From Actinoalloteichus hoggarensis (GTDB lineage: Bacteria; Actinomycetota; Actinomycetes; Mycobacteriales; Pseudonocardiaceae): DNA of 64,000 nt. Every line of letters starts with the position of its first letter. Position 1 is the stretch's first letter. The DNA lies in assembly GCF_002234535.1 (NCBI RefSeq), contig NZ_CP022521.1:124001-188000 (forward strand), given 5' to 3'. The notes under the pieces are model-generated. The model ran no database searches. It was not told the DNA's origin and saw only the letters and a list, made by a program, of their open reading frames with translations. The position numbers and the translations under genes were made by a program. This document shows, in pieces, positions 29,182 through 37,376 of this stretch.

Positions 29182-31191
29182 GTGACCGAGCAACCCGGGC
29201 AGCCGAAGGCGACCCGCCAGCACGACTCCGCGCCCGCCGCAGGCGAGTCGGTGGAGTCCGTGCCCGCCGCCGACGCCGACAGCAAGGTCAGCGACCAGAC
29301 CTCGGTCCGGGTGAGCAGCCGCTCCGGTGTCCAGCCGGCGCAGGTGCTGCAACGGCTCATCCTGCCGAGGGACGAGGACCCGCTCGACGTCCGTCCGCTG
29401 TACCTCGACGAGCCGGAGAACCTGCACACGCACGTCTCCGGCAGGCACGCGGCGACGGTGCCCCCGTCGGCGAAGGTGTCGTTCGCGGCGTACTTCAACG
29501 CCTTCCCCGCCAGCTACTGGAAGCGGTGGACCCGCGTCAACGAGGTGACGCTGCGCCTGTCCGTGAAGGGCACCGGCCGCGTCGACCTGTACCGGTCCAA
29601 GCCCAGCGGCGACATCGTGCACCTGGAAGGCCATCCGGTCCGCAGCGCCAAGGCGTGGAGCACGGTCGAGATCCGGGTCAGCCTCGCGCCGTTCGAGGAC
29701 GGCGGCTGGATCTGGTTCGACGTCTTCACCGACGAGACCGCGCTTCAGATCAAGGACGCGGCCTGGACCACCGACGAGGACCTTCCTCGGCAGAAGATGG
29801 CGATCGGCATCACGACGATGCGTCCCGTCGACGCCGTGATCGCGCTGCGCGCGCTCGGTGAGGACCGGGACGTGCTCGACGTCGTGCAGAAGGTGTTCGT
29901 CGCCGACCAGGGCAATGTGAAGGTCCGGGAGACCGAGGGCTTCGCGGAGGCGGCCAAGCTGCTCGGCGACCGGCTGGAGGTCATCGAGCAGGAGAACCTC
30001 GGCGGATCCGGCGGCTTCACCCGAGGCCTCTACGAGGCGATCGAGCACACCGACGTCGATCAGGTCATGCTGATGGACGACGACATCCGTCTGGAGCCCG
30101 ACTCGGTGCTCCGTTCCAACGCCTTCACCAGGGCGCTGGCGCAGCCGGTGGTCGTCGGCAGCCACATGCTCAACCTGCAGGCCAGGGCTCGGCTGCACAG
30201 CATGGGCGAGGTCGTCGACCTCAACAGCTGCTTCTGGCGGCCCGCGCCCGGTGCCGTCGTGGACCACGACTTCGGCGAGGAGTCGCTGCGCGAGACGCCG
30301 GAGCTGCACAGCCGGATCAACGCCACCTACAACGGCTGGTGGATGTGCAACTTCCCCCGTGAGGTCATCGAGCGCACCGGCTACCCGCTGCCCCTGTTCA
30401 TCAAGTGGGATGACGCGGAGTACTCGCTGCGGGCCGCCGAGCACGGCTTCCCGACGGTGAGCCTGCCGGGCTCGGCGGTCTGGCACATGCCGTGGACGGA
30501 CAAGAACGACGCCACGGACTGGACGGCCTACTTCCACACCCGCAATCGGCTGATCCTCGCGGCGCTGCACAGCCCCTATGACGTGCGGCGGACCCTGCTC
30601 AAGCAGGGACTCAAGCTGTCGCTGCGGCACCTGCTGTCGATGGAGTACTCCACCGTCGCGGTGCAGCAGAAGGCGATCGAGGACTTCCTGGCGGGCCCGG
30701 ACGGTCTGGTCGAGTCGCTGCGCACGGCGCTGCCCGAGGTCCGGGAACTGCGGAACAACTACAGCGACGCCCAGGTGCTGCCCTCGTCGCGGGAGTTCCC
30801 GCCGCCGACCTTCGACATGGTCCGGGCCGAGGCGATGCTGAAGCCGCCGGTGAATCCGGTGGTCATCGCGGCACGTGCCTCGAAGGCGCTGCTGCACAAT
30901 CTGCGTGCGCCGGAGACGGCGGCCAAGGAACGGCCGCAGATGAACGTGCCGTCGAGCAGCGCGCTGTGGTTCCTGCTGGGATCGCTGGACAGTGCGACCG
31001 TGTCCAATGCGGACGGCTCCGGGGTGGCGTTCCGCCGCCGCGACCCGGAGGAGTTCCGCAAGCTGGGCGCGCAGGTGATCAACAACTACCGGCGCCTGAT
31101 GCGTGAGTGGCCTCGGCTCAAGCGTGCCTATCGGGACGCCATGCCGGAGCTGACCAGCGCCGACTCGTGGAAGCGGGTCTTCGGCGACTGA
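29182..31191 (+). CDS. glfT2: Galactofuranosyltransferase GlfT2
   Basis: A 669-residue polymerising galactofuranosyltransferase that builds the alternating beta-1,5/1,6 galactan on the lipid carrier at the inner face of the membrane. The N-terminal beta domain (residues about 50-200) precedes a GT-A fold with ENLGGSGGFTRGLYEAIE, the DDD metal motif at residues 299-301, the catalytic WDDAEYS at 409-415 and WHMPWTDK with His435. The C-terminal helical part carries the paired membrane-surface helices of the family. GTG 29182 follows the glf stop by 3 bases. The mRNA ends at a perfect 18-bp hairpin (31218-31259). Confidence 0.97.
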   Translation: MTEQPGQPKATRQHDSAPAAGESVESVPAADADSKVSDQTSVRVSSRSGVQPAQVLQRLILPRDEDPLDVRPLYLDEPENLHTHVSGRHAATVPPSAKVSFAAYFNAFPASYWKRWTRVNEVTLRLSVKGTGRVDLYRSKPSGDIVHLEGHPVRSAKAWSTVEIRVSLAPFEDGGWIWFDVFTDETALQIKDAAWTTDEDLPRQKMAIGITTMRPVDAVIALRALGEDRDVLDVVQKVFVADQGNVKVRETEGFAEAAKLLGDRLEVIEQENLGGSGGFTRGLYEAIEHTDVDQVMLMDDDIRLEPDSVLRSNAFTRALAQPVVVGSHMLNLQARARLHSMGEVVDLNSCFWRPAPGAVVDHDFGEESLRETPELHSRINATYNGWWMCNFPREVIERTGYPLPLFIKWDDAEYSLRAAEHGFPTVSLPGSAVWHMPWTDKNDATDWTAYFHTRNRLILAALHSPYDVRRTLLKQGLKLSLRHLLSMEYSTVAVQQKAIEDFLAGPDGLVESLRTALPEVRELRNNYSDAQVLPSSREFPPPTFDMVRAEAMLKPPVNPVVIAARASKALLHNLRAPETAAKERPQMNVPSSSALWFLLGSLDSATVSNADGSGVAFRRRDPEEFRKLGAQVINNYRRLMREWPRLKRAYRDAMPELTSADSWKRVFGD

Positions 31192-31217
31192 CCCGCGCCG
31201 ACGTCTGAAACTCTGCC

Positions 31218-31259
31218 GAGGCGGTGGCGACCGGAGTGACATCCGGTCGCCACCGCCTC
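31218..31259 (+). terminator. Perfect 18-bp hairpin after glf-glfT2
   Basis: Arms of 18 bases (31218-31235 and 31242-31259) pair without a mismatch around the loop GTGACA. It lies 26 bases after the glfT2 stop and could act on both strands because the TetR gene converges on it. Confidence 0.85.
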
Positions 31260-31439
31260 GTCGTGTCGGCGGGCCGACCCGTGCAGAGGTCGGTGTCGGA
31301 CGCGCGCCCCTGCCACGCCGATCGTGTTTCGGTGATCTCGCCACATCCGGTCCGCGTCCGGGCTGGAGCGAAGGCCCGGGTCACCTGGGTGGTTCGCGTC
31401 GAACCGGCCTCGACCGCGCCGTCTCGGGCGACGGCGTCG

Positions 31440-32051
31440 TCATCGTCCGTCCGAGTCGGGCCCGCGCACTCGGATTCCGTCCAGGAGGTAGGCGGTTCGG
31501 CGGTCGTAGTCGCCGCGCGGAGGCAGCTCGCCGTGCTTGAGGGCGAGGGCGTTGTCGACGACGAGCGCGTGGAGGTCGCCCGCCGTGAACTCCGGCCGCA
31601 GCGCGCCGGTCGTCCGCGCTGCGGCGACGAGTTCGTCGTTGATCTCGGTACCGGCCCGGCAGATCTCCATGAGCTGTCGTGAGTGCGGATAGGTCTGCAA
31701 CAGGACGTCGTTGACGGCCGGCTGGCGGTATTGGAGGTCGCGTATGGCGGTGAGGTAGTACGCGATCCGCTCGTCGACGTCGTCGACGGACCGGGTGTGG
31801 TCGATGACGGCGAACAGCTCCGTCGCGACGACCTCCTCGATGACGGCCTCGATGAGGCCGATCCGGCCGCCGAACCGGTTGAAGACGGTGGCCTTGCTCA
31901 CTCCTGCCGCCTTGGCGACCTCTTCAAGCGGCACGGTCAGGCCTCGTCCTTGGAAGGCACCGATCGCGGCGGAGCGGATCTGTTCGGAGTTGCGCCTGGC
32001 GTCGGCGCGCAGTCGGGCCTTCGCCGGGACCGCGCCCTCCACGGTGCTCAC
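31440..32051 (-). CDS. TetR-family repressor
   Basis: A 203-residue TetR regulator. The HTH is at LTVPLEEVAKAAGVSKATVF followed by NRFGGRIGLIEAVIEEV; the remaining helices form the ligand pocket and dimer face. It is divergent from an NmrA-type reductase gene, the usual layout for a repressor that controls both. The gap holds two copies of a 17-bp palindrome, 46 bases apart centre to centre. The ligand is probably a small electrophile or quinone sensed to release the reductase gene; this is inference from context. The pair has no evident link to the galactan genes around it. Confidence 0.9.
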   Translation of the reverse strand: MSTVEGAVPAKARLRADARRNSEQIRSAAIGAFQGRGLTVPLEEVAKAAGVSKATVFNRFGGRIGLIEAVIEEVVATELFAVIDHTRSVDDVDERIAYYLTAIRDLQYRQPAVNDVLLQTYPHSRQLMEICRAGTEINDELVAAARTTGALRPEFTAGDLHALVVDNALALKHGELPPRGDYDRRTAYLLDGIRVRGPDSDGR

Positions 32052-32080
32052 GGTCTCGCACCGCCCCTCGTCCGCAGAAG

Positions 32081-32097
32081 TTGACTCACCGGGTCAG
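32081..32097. promoter_or_regulatory. Operator copy 1 for the TetR repressor
   Basis: TTGACTCACCGGGTCAG, an imperfect palindrome with TTGAC...GGTCA arms. It doubles as a -35 box: TTGACT, 17 bases, then TACGGT at 32104-32109 forms a promoter toward the NmrA gene. Confidence 0.65.
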
Positions 32098-32126
32098 ATT
32101 ACCTACGGTGGCCGCCAGGAGCGAAT

Positions 32127-32143
32127 TTGACCTACCTGGTCAA
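32127..32143. promoter_or_regulatory. Operator copy 2 for the TetR repressor
   Basis: TTGACCTACCTGGTCAA, a perfect palindrome with 6-base arms and a 5-base spacer. It shares the arm sequence and length of copy 1 and lies downstream of the deduced promoter. Confidence 0.7.
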
Positions 32144-32200
32144 GTTGTCGTGCCTGCTACCACCAGGGTGGATGCGGCGCGAACGCGCGAGGAAGGGGAG

Positions 32201-33052
32201 ATGATAATGATCATCATCACCGGTGCGACCGGCGGGCTGGGGCGTGCCACCGTCGAGCACCTCCTCAAGCGGCTACCCGCCGACCGGATCGGCGTCAGTG
32301 TCCGTGACGCGGCGAGGGCGCGGGACCTGGCCGACCGCGGCGTCCGGGTCCGGCAGGGCTCTTACGAGGACCCCGCCGCATTGCGCGACTCCTTCGCGGG
32401 AGCCGAACAGGTGCTGCTGGTGTCCGGCAACGACCCGTCGGCCGACCTGGTGTCCCTGCATCGCGATGCCGTCGACGCCGCCGTCGCGGCGGGCGCCCGA
32501 AGGATCCTCTACACGAGCCAGCAGGCCGCCGTCCCCGGGAATCCGTACCGGCCGTCGGAGATCCACATCGCGACCGAGGCGATCCTCGCCGAACGGCCGG
32601 TGGCCTGGACCGCGCTGCGCAACGGCGCCTACGGCACGCTGGCGGAGACGCTCGGCCCGTGGCGACGGACTGGGAAGATCGCCCTGCCGGCGGACGGGCC
32701 CGTTCCGTACACCGACCGTGCCGAGGTCGCCGAGGCCATGGCGGTCATCCTTGCCGGTGACCGTTCCTTCGACGGGCCGGTCACCCTCACCGCGCCGACC
32801 GCCGTCACCTTCGGCGATCTCGCCGAGATCGCCTCCGATCTCACCGGCCGCCACATCGAGCGCGTCGTCGTGGAGGACGAACAGTGGGTCGCCGATCAGA
32901 TCAGGACCGGCGTTCCGGAGCAGGCCGCCCGACTCATGCTCACCTGGTACCAGGCGGGCCGCGCAGGCTGGTTCGCCACCGCCGACCCCCTGCTGGCCGA
33001 ACTCCTCGGCCGCGAGCCCCGCGGCGTCGCCGACCGGCTCGCGGCGGCCTGA
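32201..33052 (+). CDS. NmrA-type NAD(P)H oxidoreductase
   Basis: A 283-residue atypical short-chain dehydrogenase of the NmrA/quinone oxidoreductase 2 group. The nucleotide site is IIIITGATGGLGRATVEHL; YTSQQAAVPGNPYRPSEIH, AWTALRNGAYGTLAETL and VPYTDRAEVAEAMAV follow the family pattern. Such enzymes reduce quinones or sense NADPH. The starts ATG 32201 and ATG 32207 are both possible: GGAAGGGGAG sits immediately upstream and fits 32207 best. The frame reaches back to 32081, but through the operators. Regulation by the divergent TetR protein is very likely. Confidence 0.88.
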   Translation: MIMIIITGATGGLGRATVEHLLKRLPADRIGVSVRDAARARDLADRGVRVRQGSYEDPAALRDSFAGAEQVLLVSGNDPSADLVSLHRDAVDAAVAAGARRILYTSQQAAVPGNPYRPSEIHIATEAILAERPVAWTALRNGAYGTLAETLGPWRRTGKIALPADGPVPYTDRAEVAEAMAVILAGDRSFDGPVTLTAPTAVTFGDLAEIASDLTGRHIERVVVEDEQWVADQIRTGVPEQAARLMLTWYQAGRAGWFATADPLLAELLGREPRGVADRLAAA

Positions 33053-33242
33053 GGCGGCGACCTGCGCACCGCGTGATCGTGGGTCCGATCCTGTTGTAGA
33101 GCGATGCGTGGTGGGCGCGCCGCACCGTCCGCGATGCGACGTCGAGGGCGGACCGGCCGTCGCGGCCTCGCTACGAGAGGACCGCGACCGTCCCGCTGAC
33201 CGGTACCGCCGCAGGCTCGTCTCGTGAACCGGGCCTGCGCCC

Positions 33243-33506
33243 CTAGTCCGTCTTCGCAGGCCTGCCGTAGGCGGCGGTGCCCCGGCCCAGAGCGCTGAGA
33301 TGCGCCGTCACCAGCTGCGCGAAGTTGACGACGACCTCCCCGCCGTCCTGGGTCGGCACGACCTCGGTCGCGCCGTTGCGGACCAGTTCGACCAGCCCCG
33401 TTCGCAGTTCCTGCGCCGCCTCCTCGGACACCGCGATGGTGAGGGGGCCGCCGCCGTTGACGGGATGCAGGATCAAGGCCTGCCCAGAAGTGCTCATGGG
33501 CGCCAT
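33243..33506 (-). CDS. Small conserved hypothetical protein
   Basis: An 87-residue soluble protein: residues ALILHPVNGGGPLTIAVSEE suggest beta strands, followed by a helix ELRTGLVELVRNGA, another strand pair and the helix LVTAHLSALG. I do not recognise the family. Codon third positions are strongly GC-biased as in real genes. Two starts are possible, ATG 33506 and ATG 33497. It lies alone between the NmrA gene and the glfT1 operon. Confidence 0.6.
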   Translation of the reverse strand: MAPMSTSGQALILHPVNGGGPLTIAVSEEAAQELRTGLVELVRNGATEVVPTQDGGEVVVNFAQLVTAHLSALGRGTAAYGRPAKTD

Positions 33507-33749
33507 CAGACCTCATCGGCCTGGCGAGCCGCAGCGGTTTTCACCGTGGGCGCAAAGCCGTGCCCCGATTCCGCGCCGGGTCGGCCGCGTCGGGCGCGGC
33601 GATCTCGGTCACCCGCACGGCACGGCATCACCGCATGTCCGCCTTGCTCGCGTCGCGGTCGACACGACCGCCGCTGTCGACGGAGACAAGAGAAACGACG
33701 AGGCCGCCCCGTCGATGTGGACGAGACGGCCCCGAGTCGTCGCGGCGGC

Positions 33750-34697
33750 CTACTTGCGGAAGAAGTGCTCCCGGCGTCCCTGCAGGACGAGCCTCACCCA
33801 CTGACCGAAGGCCTTCGGATCGCGGCGGACGGCGAGGAAGTACAGGCCGAAGCGGAAGACCTCCAGCAGCCCCAGCCTGCGCATGCCCGGCTGGGAGAGC
33901 AGATAGCCCCGGTTGCGGTAGGTGTAGTAGCGCTTGACCGGGTCCTCCGGGTCCTGCGCGTGGAACCGGCCGCCGAGCATCGGTTTGAACTCGGCGGAGC
34001 CGTCCGGGTGTACGAAGGTCGCCCGCAGCGAGGTGCCGAACGGAAGCCCGGAGCGCACCACCCGGCGGTGGATCTCCACCTCGTCGCCGCGGAAGAAGAG
34101 TCGGTAGTCGGGCACGCCGACCACGTCGAGGGCGTTCGCGCGGAACAGCGCGCCGTTGAAGAACGAGGCGATGCCCGGCAGGAACGTGGTGCCCAGCTCG
34201 CGCCTGCGTCGCTTCCAGGTCAGCCCCCGGCGCAGCGGGAAGGCCAACAGGTCCGGGTCGTCGATGTTGACCACGACCGGCGACACGACGGCCAGCCTGC
34301 GCTGCTCCGCCTCCGACATGAGGGTCTCCAGCGCGGTCTCGTCGCCGGGCCTGCCGTCGTCGTCGCCGAGCCACACCCATTCGGCTCCCAGCGACAGGGC
34401 ATGCAGCATGCCGAGCGCGAAGCCCCCCGCACCGCCGAGATTGCGGTGTGAGACGAGGTAGGTGGTAGGCAGCGGGCAGGACTCCACGATCGCCCGTGCG
34501 GGCTGATCAGGGCCGTTGTCCACGACGATGACGTGGTCGGGGCGGTGGGTCTGCGCGGCGATCACCTTCAGCGAGTCGGCGAGCAGCTCGGCGCGATGCC
34601 GGGTGACGATGACCGCCACCACCGATCCGGGCGGCAGCGTAGAGGCCTCGCCCGCGTGCTCGTCGGCGCCCGCGGACGAGGGAGTGCCGTTGGTCAT
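33750..34697 (-). CDS. glfT1: Galactofuranosyltransferase GlfT1
   Basis: A 315-residue GT2 enzyme that adds the first two galactofuranose units to the rhamnosyl-GlcNAc-PP-polyprenol primer. The donor site reads VVAVIVTRHRAELLADSLK and VIVVDNGPD; HRNLGGAGGFALGMLHALS is the galactofuranosyltransferase signature; GDDDGRP (Asp112-114) binds metal; RLFFRGDEVEIHRRV is the acceptor-base region. Its start overlaps the wzt stop by ATGA, so expression is coupled to the exporter. The order glfT1-wzt-wzm and the neighbouring bpa match M. tuberculosis Rv3782, Rv3781, Rv3783 and Rv3780, though the arrangement differs. Confidence 0.95.
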   Translation of the reverse strand: MTNGTPSSAGADEHAGEASTLPPGSVVAVIVTRHRAELLADSLKVIAAQTHRPDHVIVVDNGPDQPARAIVESCPLPTTYLVSHRNLGGAGGFALGMLHALSLGAEWVWLGDDDGRPGDETALETLMSEAEQRRLAVVSPVVVNIDDPDLLAFPLRRGLTWKRRRRELGTTFLPGIASFFNGALFRANALDVVGVPDYRLFFRGDEVEIHRRVVRSGLPFGTSLRATFVHPDGSAEFKPMLGGRFHAQDPEDPVKRYYTYRNRGYLLSQPGMRRLGLLEVFRFGLYFLAVRRDPKAFGQWVRLVLQGRREHFFRK

Positions 34698-35512
34698 GCC
34701 TGCTCACCTGTACCGTTCGCCGTGATCGGCGAGCTGATGCGCGCCATGGTCTCCGGGCTCAGACTCTCGAACGGGTCCTTGCCCTTGTAGTGGGTGAGGA
34801 CCTCGCGCAGCGAACCGTGTTCGCGGATACGACCCTTGTCCATCCAGATCGCCGAGTTGCACAGTTCGACGAGGAACTCGTCGGAATGCGAGGCGAAGAC
34901 GAGCATTCCGGATCGCTTGACCAAGTCGTTGAGCCGGTCGCGCGCCTTCTCCAGGAACGCGGCGTCGACCGCGCCGATGCCTTCGTCCAGCAGCAGGATC
35001 TCGGGGTCGATGGAGGTGACCACGCCGAGCGCCAGCCGGACGCGCATGCCGGTGGAGTAGGTGCGCAGCGGCATCGCCAGATAATCGCCCAGCTCGGAGA
35101 ACTCGGCGATCTCGTCGGTCCGCTTCTCCATCTGCCTGCGCGACATTCCGAGGAACAGGCCGCGAATGATGATGTTCTCGTACCCGGAGATCTCCGGGTC
35201 CATTCCCACGGCGAGGTCGAAGACCGGAGCGACCTTTCCGACGATCTGGGAATGGCCCTTGGTGGGCTCGTAGATGCCGGTCAGCAGCCGCAGCAGGGTG
35301 GACTTCCCCGCGCCGTTGTGGCCGACCAGCGCGACGCGATCGCCGTCGCCGAGCGACAGGTTGATATCGCGTAGCGCTTCGATCTGCGGCACCTTCGTGT
35401 CGGTGCCGATTCTGCCGCCCGCCTTGTTGAGCACGGCCTTCTTCAGAGAACGGGACTTCGCGTCGAAGATGGGGAAGTCGACCGAAGCGTTCCAGACATC
35501 GATGCTGACCAC
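34694..35512 (-). CDS. wzt: ABC exporter ATP-binding subunit for galactan lipid (Wzt)
   Basis: A 272-residue ABC ATPase of the O-antigen/teichoic exporter class. Walker A is GHNGAGKSTLLRLLTG, signature YSTGMRVRLALG, Walker B PEILLLDEGIGAVDAAF, and the switch His is in VFASHSDEF. It lacks the long C-terminal carbohydrate-binding domain seen in some Wzt proteins. With Wzm it moves the polyprenyl-linked galactan across the membrane before arabinan is added. It lies between wzm and glfT1 with a 15-base and an ATGA junction. Confidence 0.93.
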   Translation of the reverse strand: MVSIDVWNASVDFPIFDAKSRSLKKAVLNKAGGRIGTDTKVPQIEALRDINLSLGDGDRVALVGHNGAGKSTLLRLLTGIYEPTKGHSQIVGKVAPVFDLAVGMDPEISGYENIIIRGLFLGMSRRQMEKRTDEIAEFSELGDYLAMPLRTYSTGMRVRLALGVVTSIDPEILLLDEGIGAVDAAFLEKARDRLNDLVKRSGMLVFASHSDEFLVELCNSAIWMDKGRIREHGSLREVLTHYKGKDPFESLSPETMARISSPITANGTGEQA

Positions 35513-35527
35513 TTGTTACGGCCTCAC

Positions 35528-36388
35528 TCAGACCCAGTAGGACACACGGGCACGGTAGTTGCGCAGGATGACCAGGGCTGCTCCCCAGCCGAGGACGGTG
35601 ATGCCTCCGACGATGGCCCAGTGGTGCCACGAGGCCCACTCGCCGAGCATCGGCTGGCGGATGATCTCCAGGAAGTGAAGGAACGGGTTCAGCTGCACGA
35701 CCCAGAGCTGGGCGGCCACTTCCTCGCTGCGGTCGGCGATGATCGAGTAGTTCCACACGATCGGCGTCATGAAGAACAGCAGCTGCATGAGGCTGCCGGT
35801 GACGGGCGGGATGTCCCGGAACCGGGTGGAGATGATGCCCACCAGGATCGCCATCCACATCGCGTTGACCGCCAGGACGGCGAACGCGGGAACGGCCATC
35901 AGGCTGTGGAAGCCCAGCGGCTTCGGGAAGATGAACATCAGGATGACGTAGACGACCAGGTTGTGGGCGAAGAACAGCATCTGCCGCCACACCAGTCGAT
36001 ACACGTGCACCGACAACGGCGCCGGGAGCTGCTTGATCAGCCCTTCGTTCGCGATGAAGACCGAGGCGCCTTCGTTGACGTTGCCCGCGATGAAGTTCCA
36101 GACGATGAAGCCGACCGTCAGATACGGCAGGTGCGTCGCGAGGTCCTGATTGAACAACGTCGAATAGAGGACGCCGAGCGCGAATGCCGTGACCGCCATG
36201 CTGATCGTGATCCACAGCGGGCCGATCACCGAGCGGTTGTAGCCCTGCTTGATGTCCTGCCAGCCGAGGTAGCCCCACAACGGGCGCTGCTGCCATCCTC
36301 GGCGCAGGTCGCTGAAGGCGCGACTCCAGCTTCGGTAAGAGGGCTGGGGCGGCTCGGTCGAACGCTCACGCGTGCTGGTTGCCTGCAC
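35528..36388 (-). CDS. wzm: ABC-2 exporter permease for galactan lipid (Wzm)
   Basis: A 286-residue ABC-2 permease with six helices. WGYLGWQDIKQGYNRSVIGP and LWITISMAVTAFALGVLY mark the N-terminal amphipathic and first helix region of polysaccharide exporters; FLHFLEIIRQPML lies before the last two helices. Start GTG 36388 sits 5 bases after TACTCT, the same -10 sequence found before glf, suggesting a leaderless start and a shared promoter type for the two galactan operons. The frame stays open upstream to 36550 but into the bpa terminator region. It heads the wzm-wzt-glfT1 operon. Confidence 0.93.
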   Translation of the reverse strand: MQATSTRERSTEPPQPSYRSWSRAFSDLRRGWQQRPLWGYLGWQDIKQGYNRSVIGPLWITISMAVTAFALGVLYSTLFNQDLATHLPYLTVGFIVWNFIAGNVNEGASVFIANEGLIKQLPAPLSVHVYRLVWRQMLFFAHNLVVYVILMFIFPKPLGFHSLMAVPAFAVLAVNAMWMAILVGIISTRFRDIPPVTGSLMQLLFFMTPIVWNYSIIADRSEEVAAQLWVVQLNPFLHFLEIIRQPMLGEWASWHHWAIVGGITVLGWGAALVILRNYRARVSYWV

Positions 36389-36509
36389 GGGGGAGAGAGT
36401 ACCGGCGACGGTGTGTGTGGTCCGTCGCCGGTAGGTCACGCTCCCGTCACTCCTTCGGATCACCTGTATGGGTGACCATTGAGCACTGTGTTGCGAGGCT
36501 TGGGCGGGG

Positions 36510-37097
36510 TCACAGGTACTGACCCATGCCCCGCAGGGGACTGGACTCACCCGGCTCGGTGGCCTTGGTCCCCGGCGGCAGCGCTCCGCGACGCATTTGC
36601 TCGAGTTGTGCCCTGGCCGCCATCTGCTGGGCGAACAAGGCCGTCTGAATGCCGTGGAACAGGCCTTCGAGCCAGCCGACGAGCTGCGCCTGGGCGATCC
36701 GCAGCTCCGCTTCCGACGGGACCGACTCCTCCGCGAAGGGCAGGGACAGTCGCTCCAGCTCGCGGACCAGCTCGGGTGCCAAGCCCTGCTCCAGCTCCTT
36801 GATCGAGGAGACGTGGATCTCGCGGAGCCTGCTGCGGCTCGCCTCGTCGAGCGGCGCGGTCCTGACCTCCTCCAACAGCTGTTTGATCATGGTACCGATG
36901 CGCATCACCTTCGCGGGCTGCTCCACCAGGTCGGCGATCTGCTCCCCGTCGTGGCGACCGAGATCGTCGGCGTCGGCCTCGACACCCTCGTCCGGCTCCA
37001 ACGGCAGGCCGTCGTCGCCGATGAGGACGACCCGGTGCCGCTCGTCGGCGTCCACCTGGTCGGGGTGGTCCTGTCCGTTCTCCCTCTCGCGACTCAT
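36510..37097 (-). CDS. bpa: Bacterial proteasome activator
   Basis: A 195-residue activator of the 20S proteasome. The middle is a helical bundle: PAKVMRIGTMIKQLLEEVRT, SRSRLREIHVSSIKELEQGL and AQLVGWLEGLFHGIQTALFA; it assembles as a 12-mer ring in studied homologues. The end, GMGQYL, gives the penultimate Tyr (HbYX-like) that docks into the proteasome alpha ring and opens the gate without ATP. The N-terminal 60 residues are acidic and disordered. I chose ATG 37097 with GGAG upstream. It corresponds to M. tuberculosis Rv3780 and keeps its place beside the galactan exporter genes. The proteasome genes are not in the window. Confidence 0.93.
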   Translation of the reverse strand: MSRERENGQDHPDQVDADERHRVVLIGDDGLPLEPDEGVEADADDLGRHDGEQIADLVEQPAKVMRIGTMIKQLLEEVRTAPLDEASRSRLREIHVSSIKELEQGLAPELVRELERLSLPFAEESVPSEAELRIAQAQLVGWLEGLFHGIQTALFAQQMAARAQLEQMRRGALPPGTKATEPGESSPLRGMGQYL

Positions 37098-37376
37098 GTC
37101 TCCATCCTGGACCCGCGGCCCGTCGACGGTGCGGCGGCCCGCCGAAGAGACGAGCCGGGCTCGCCTCCGCGTCGGCACCGTCGAGCACCGCACCCCCTCG
37201 GGGATCGGAGCACCGGTCGACCTGCGCGAACGCTCCCGAGGCCCGCCCTCCGCGCCCCTTCTCGCCGACACCCGCCGACGGCGTGCCACCCGACCGGGCC
37301 GAGACACGCCTCCGTCGTCGCTCACCGGCCCTGACCCGCGCAGAAGCCACTGGCGCCGCCTCCGTACGGTGGTCCC

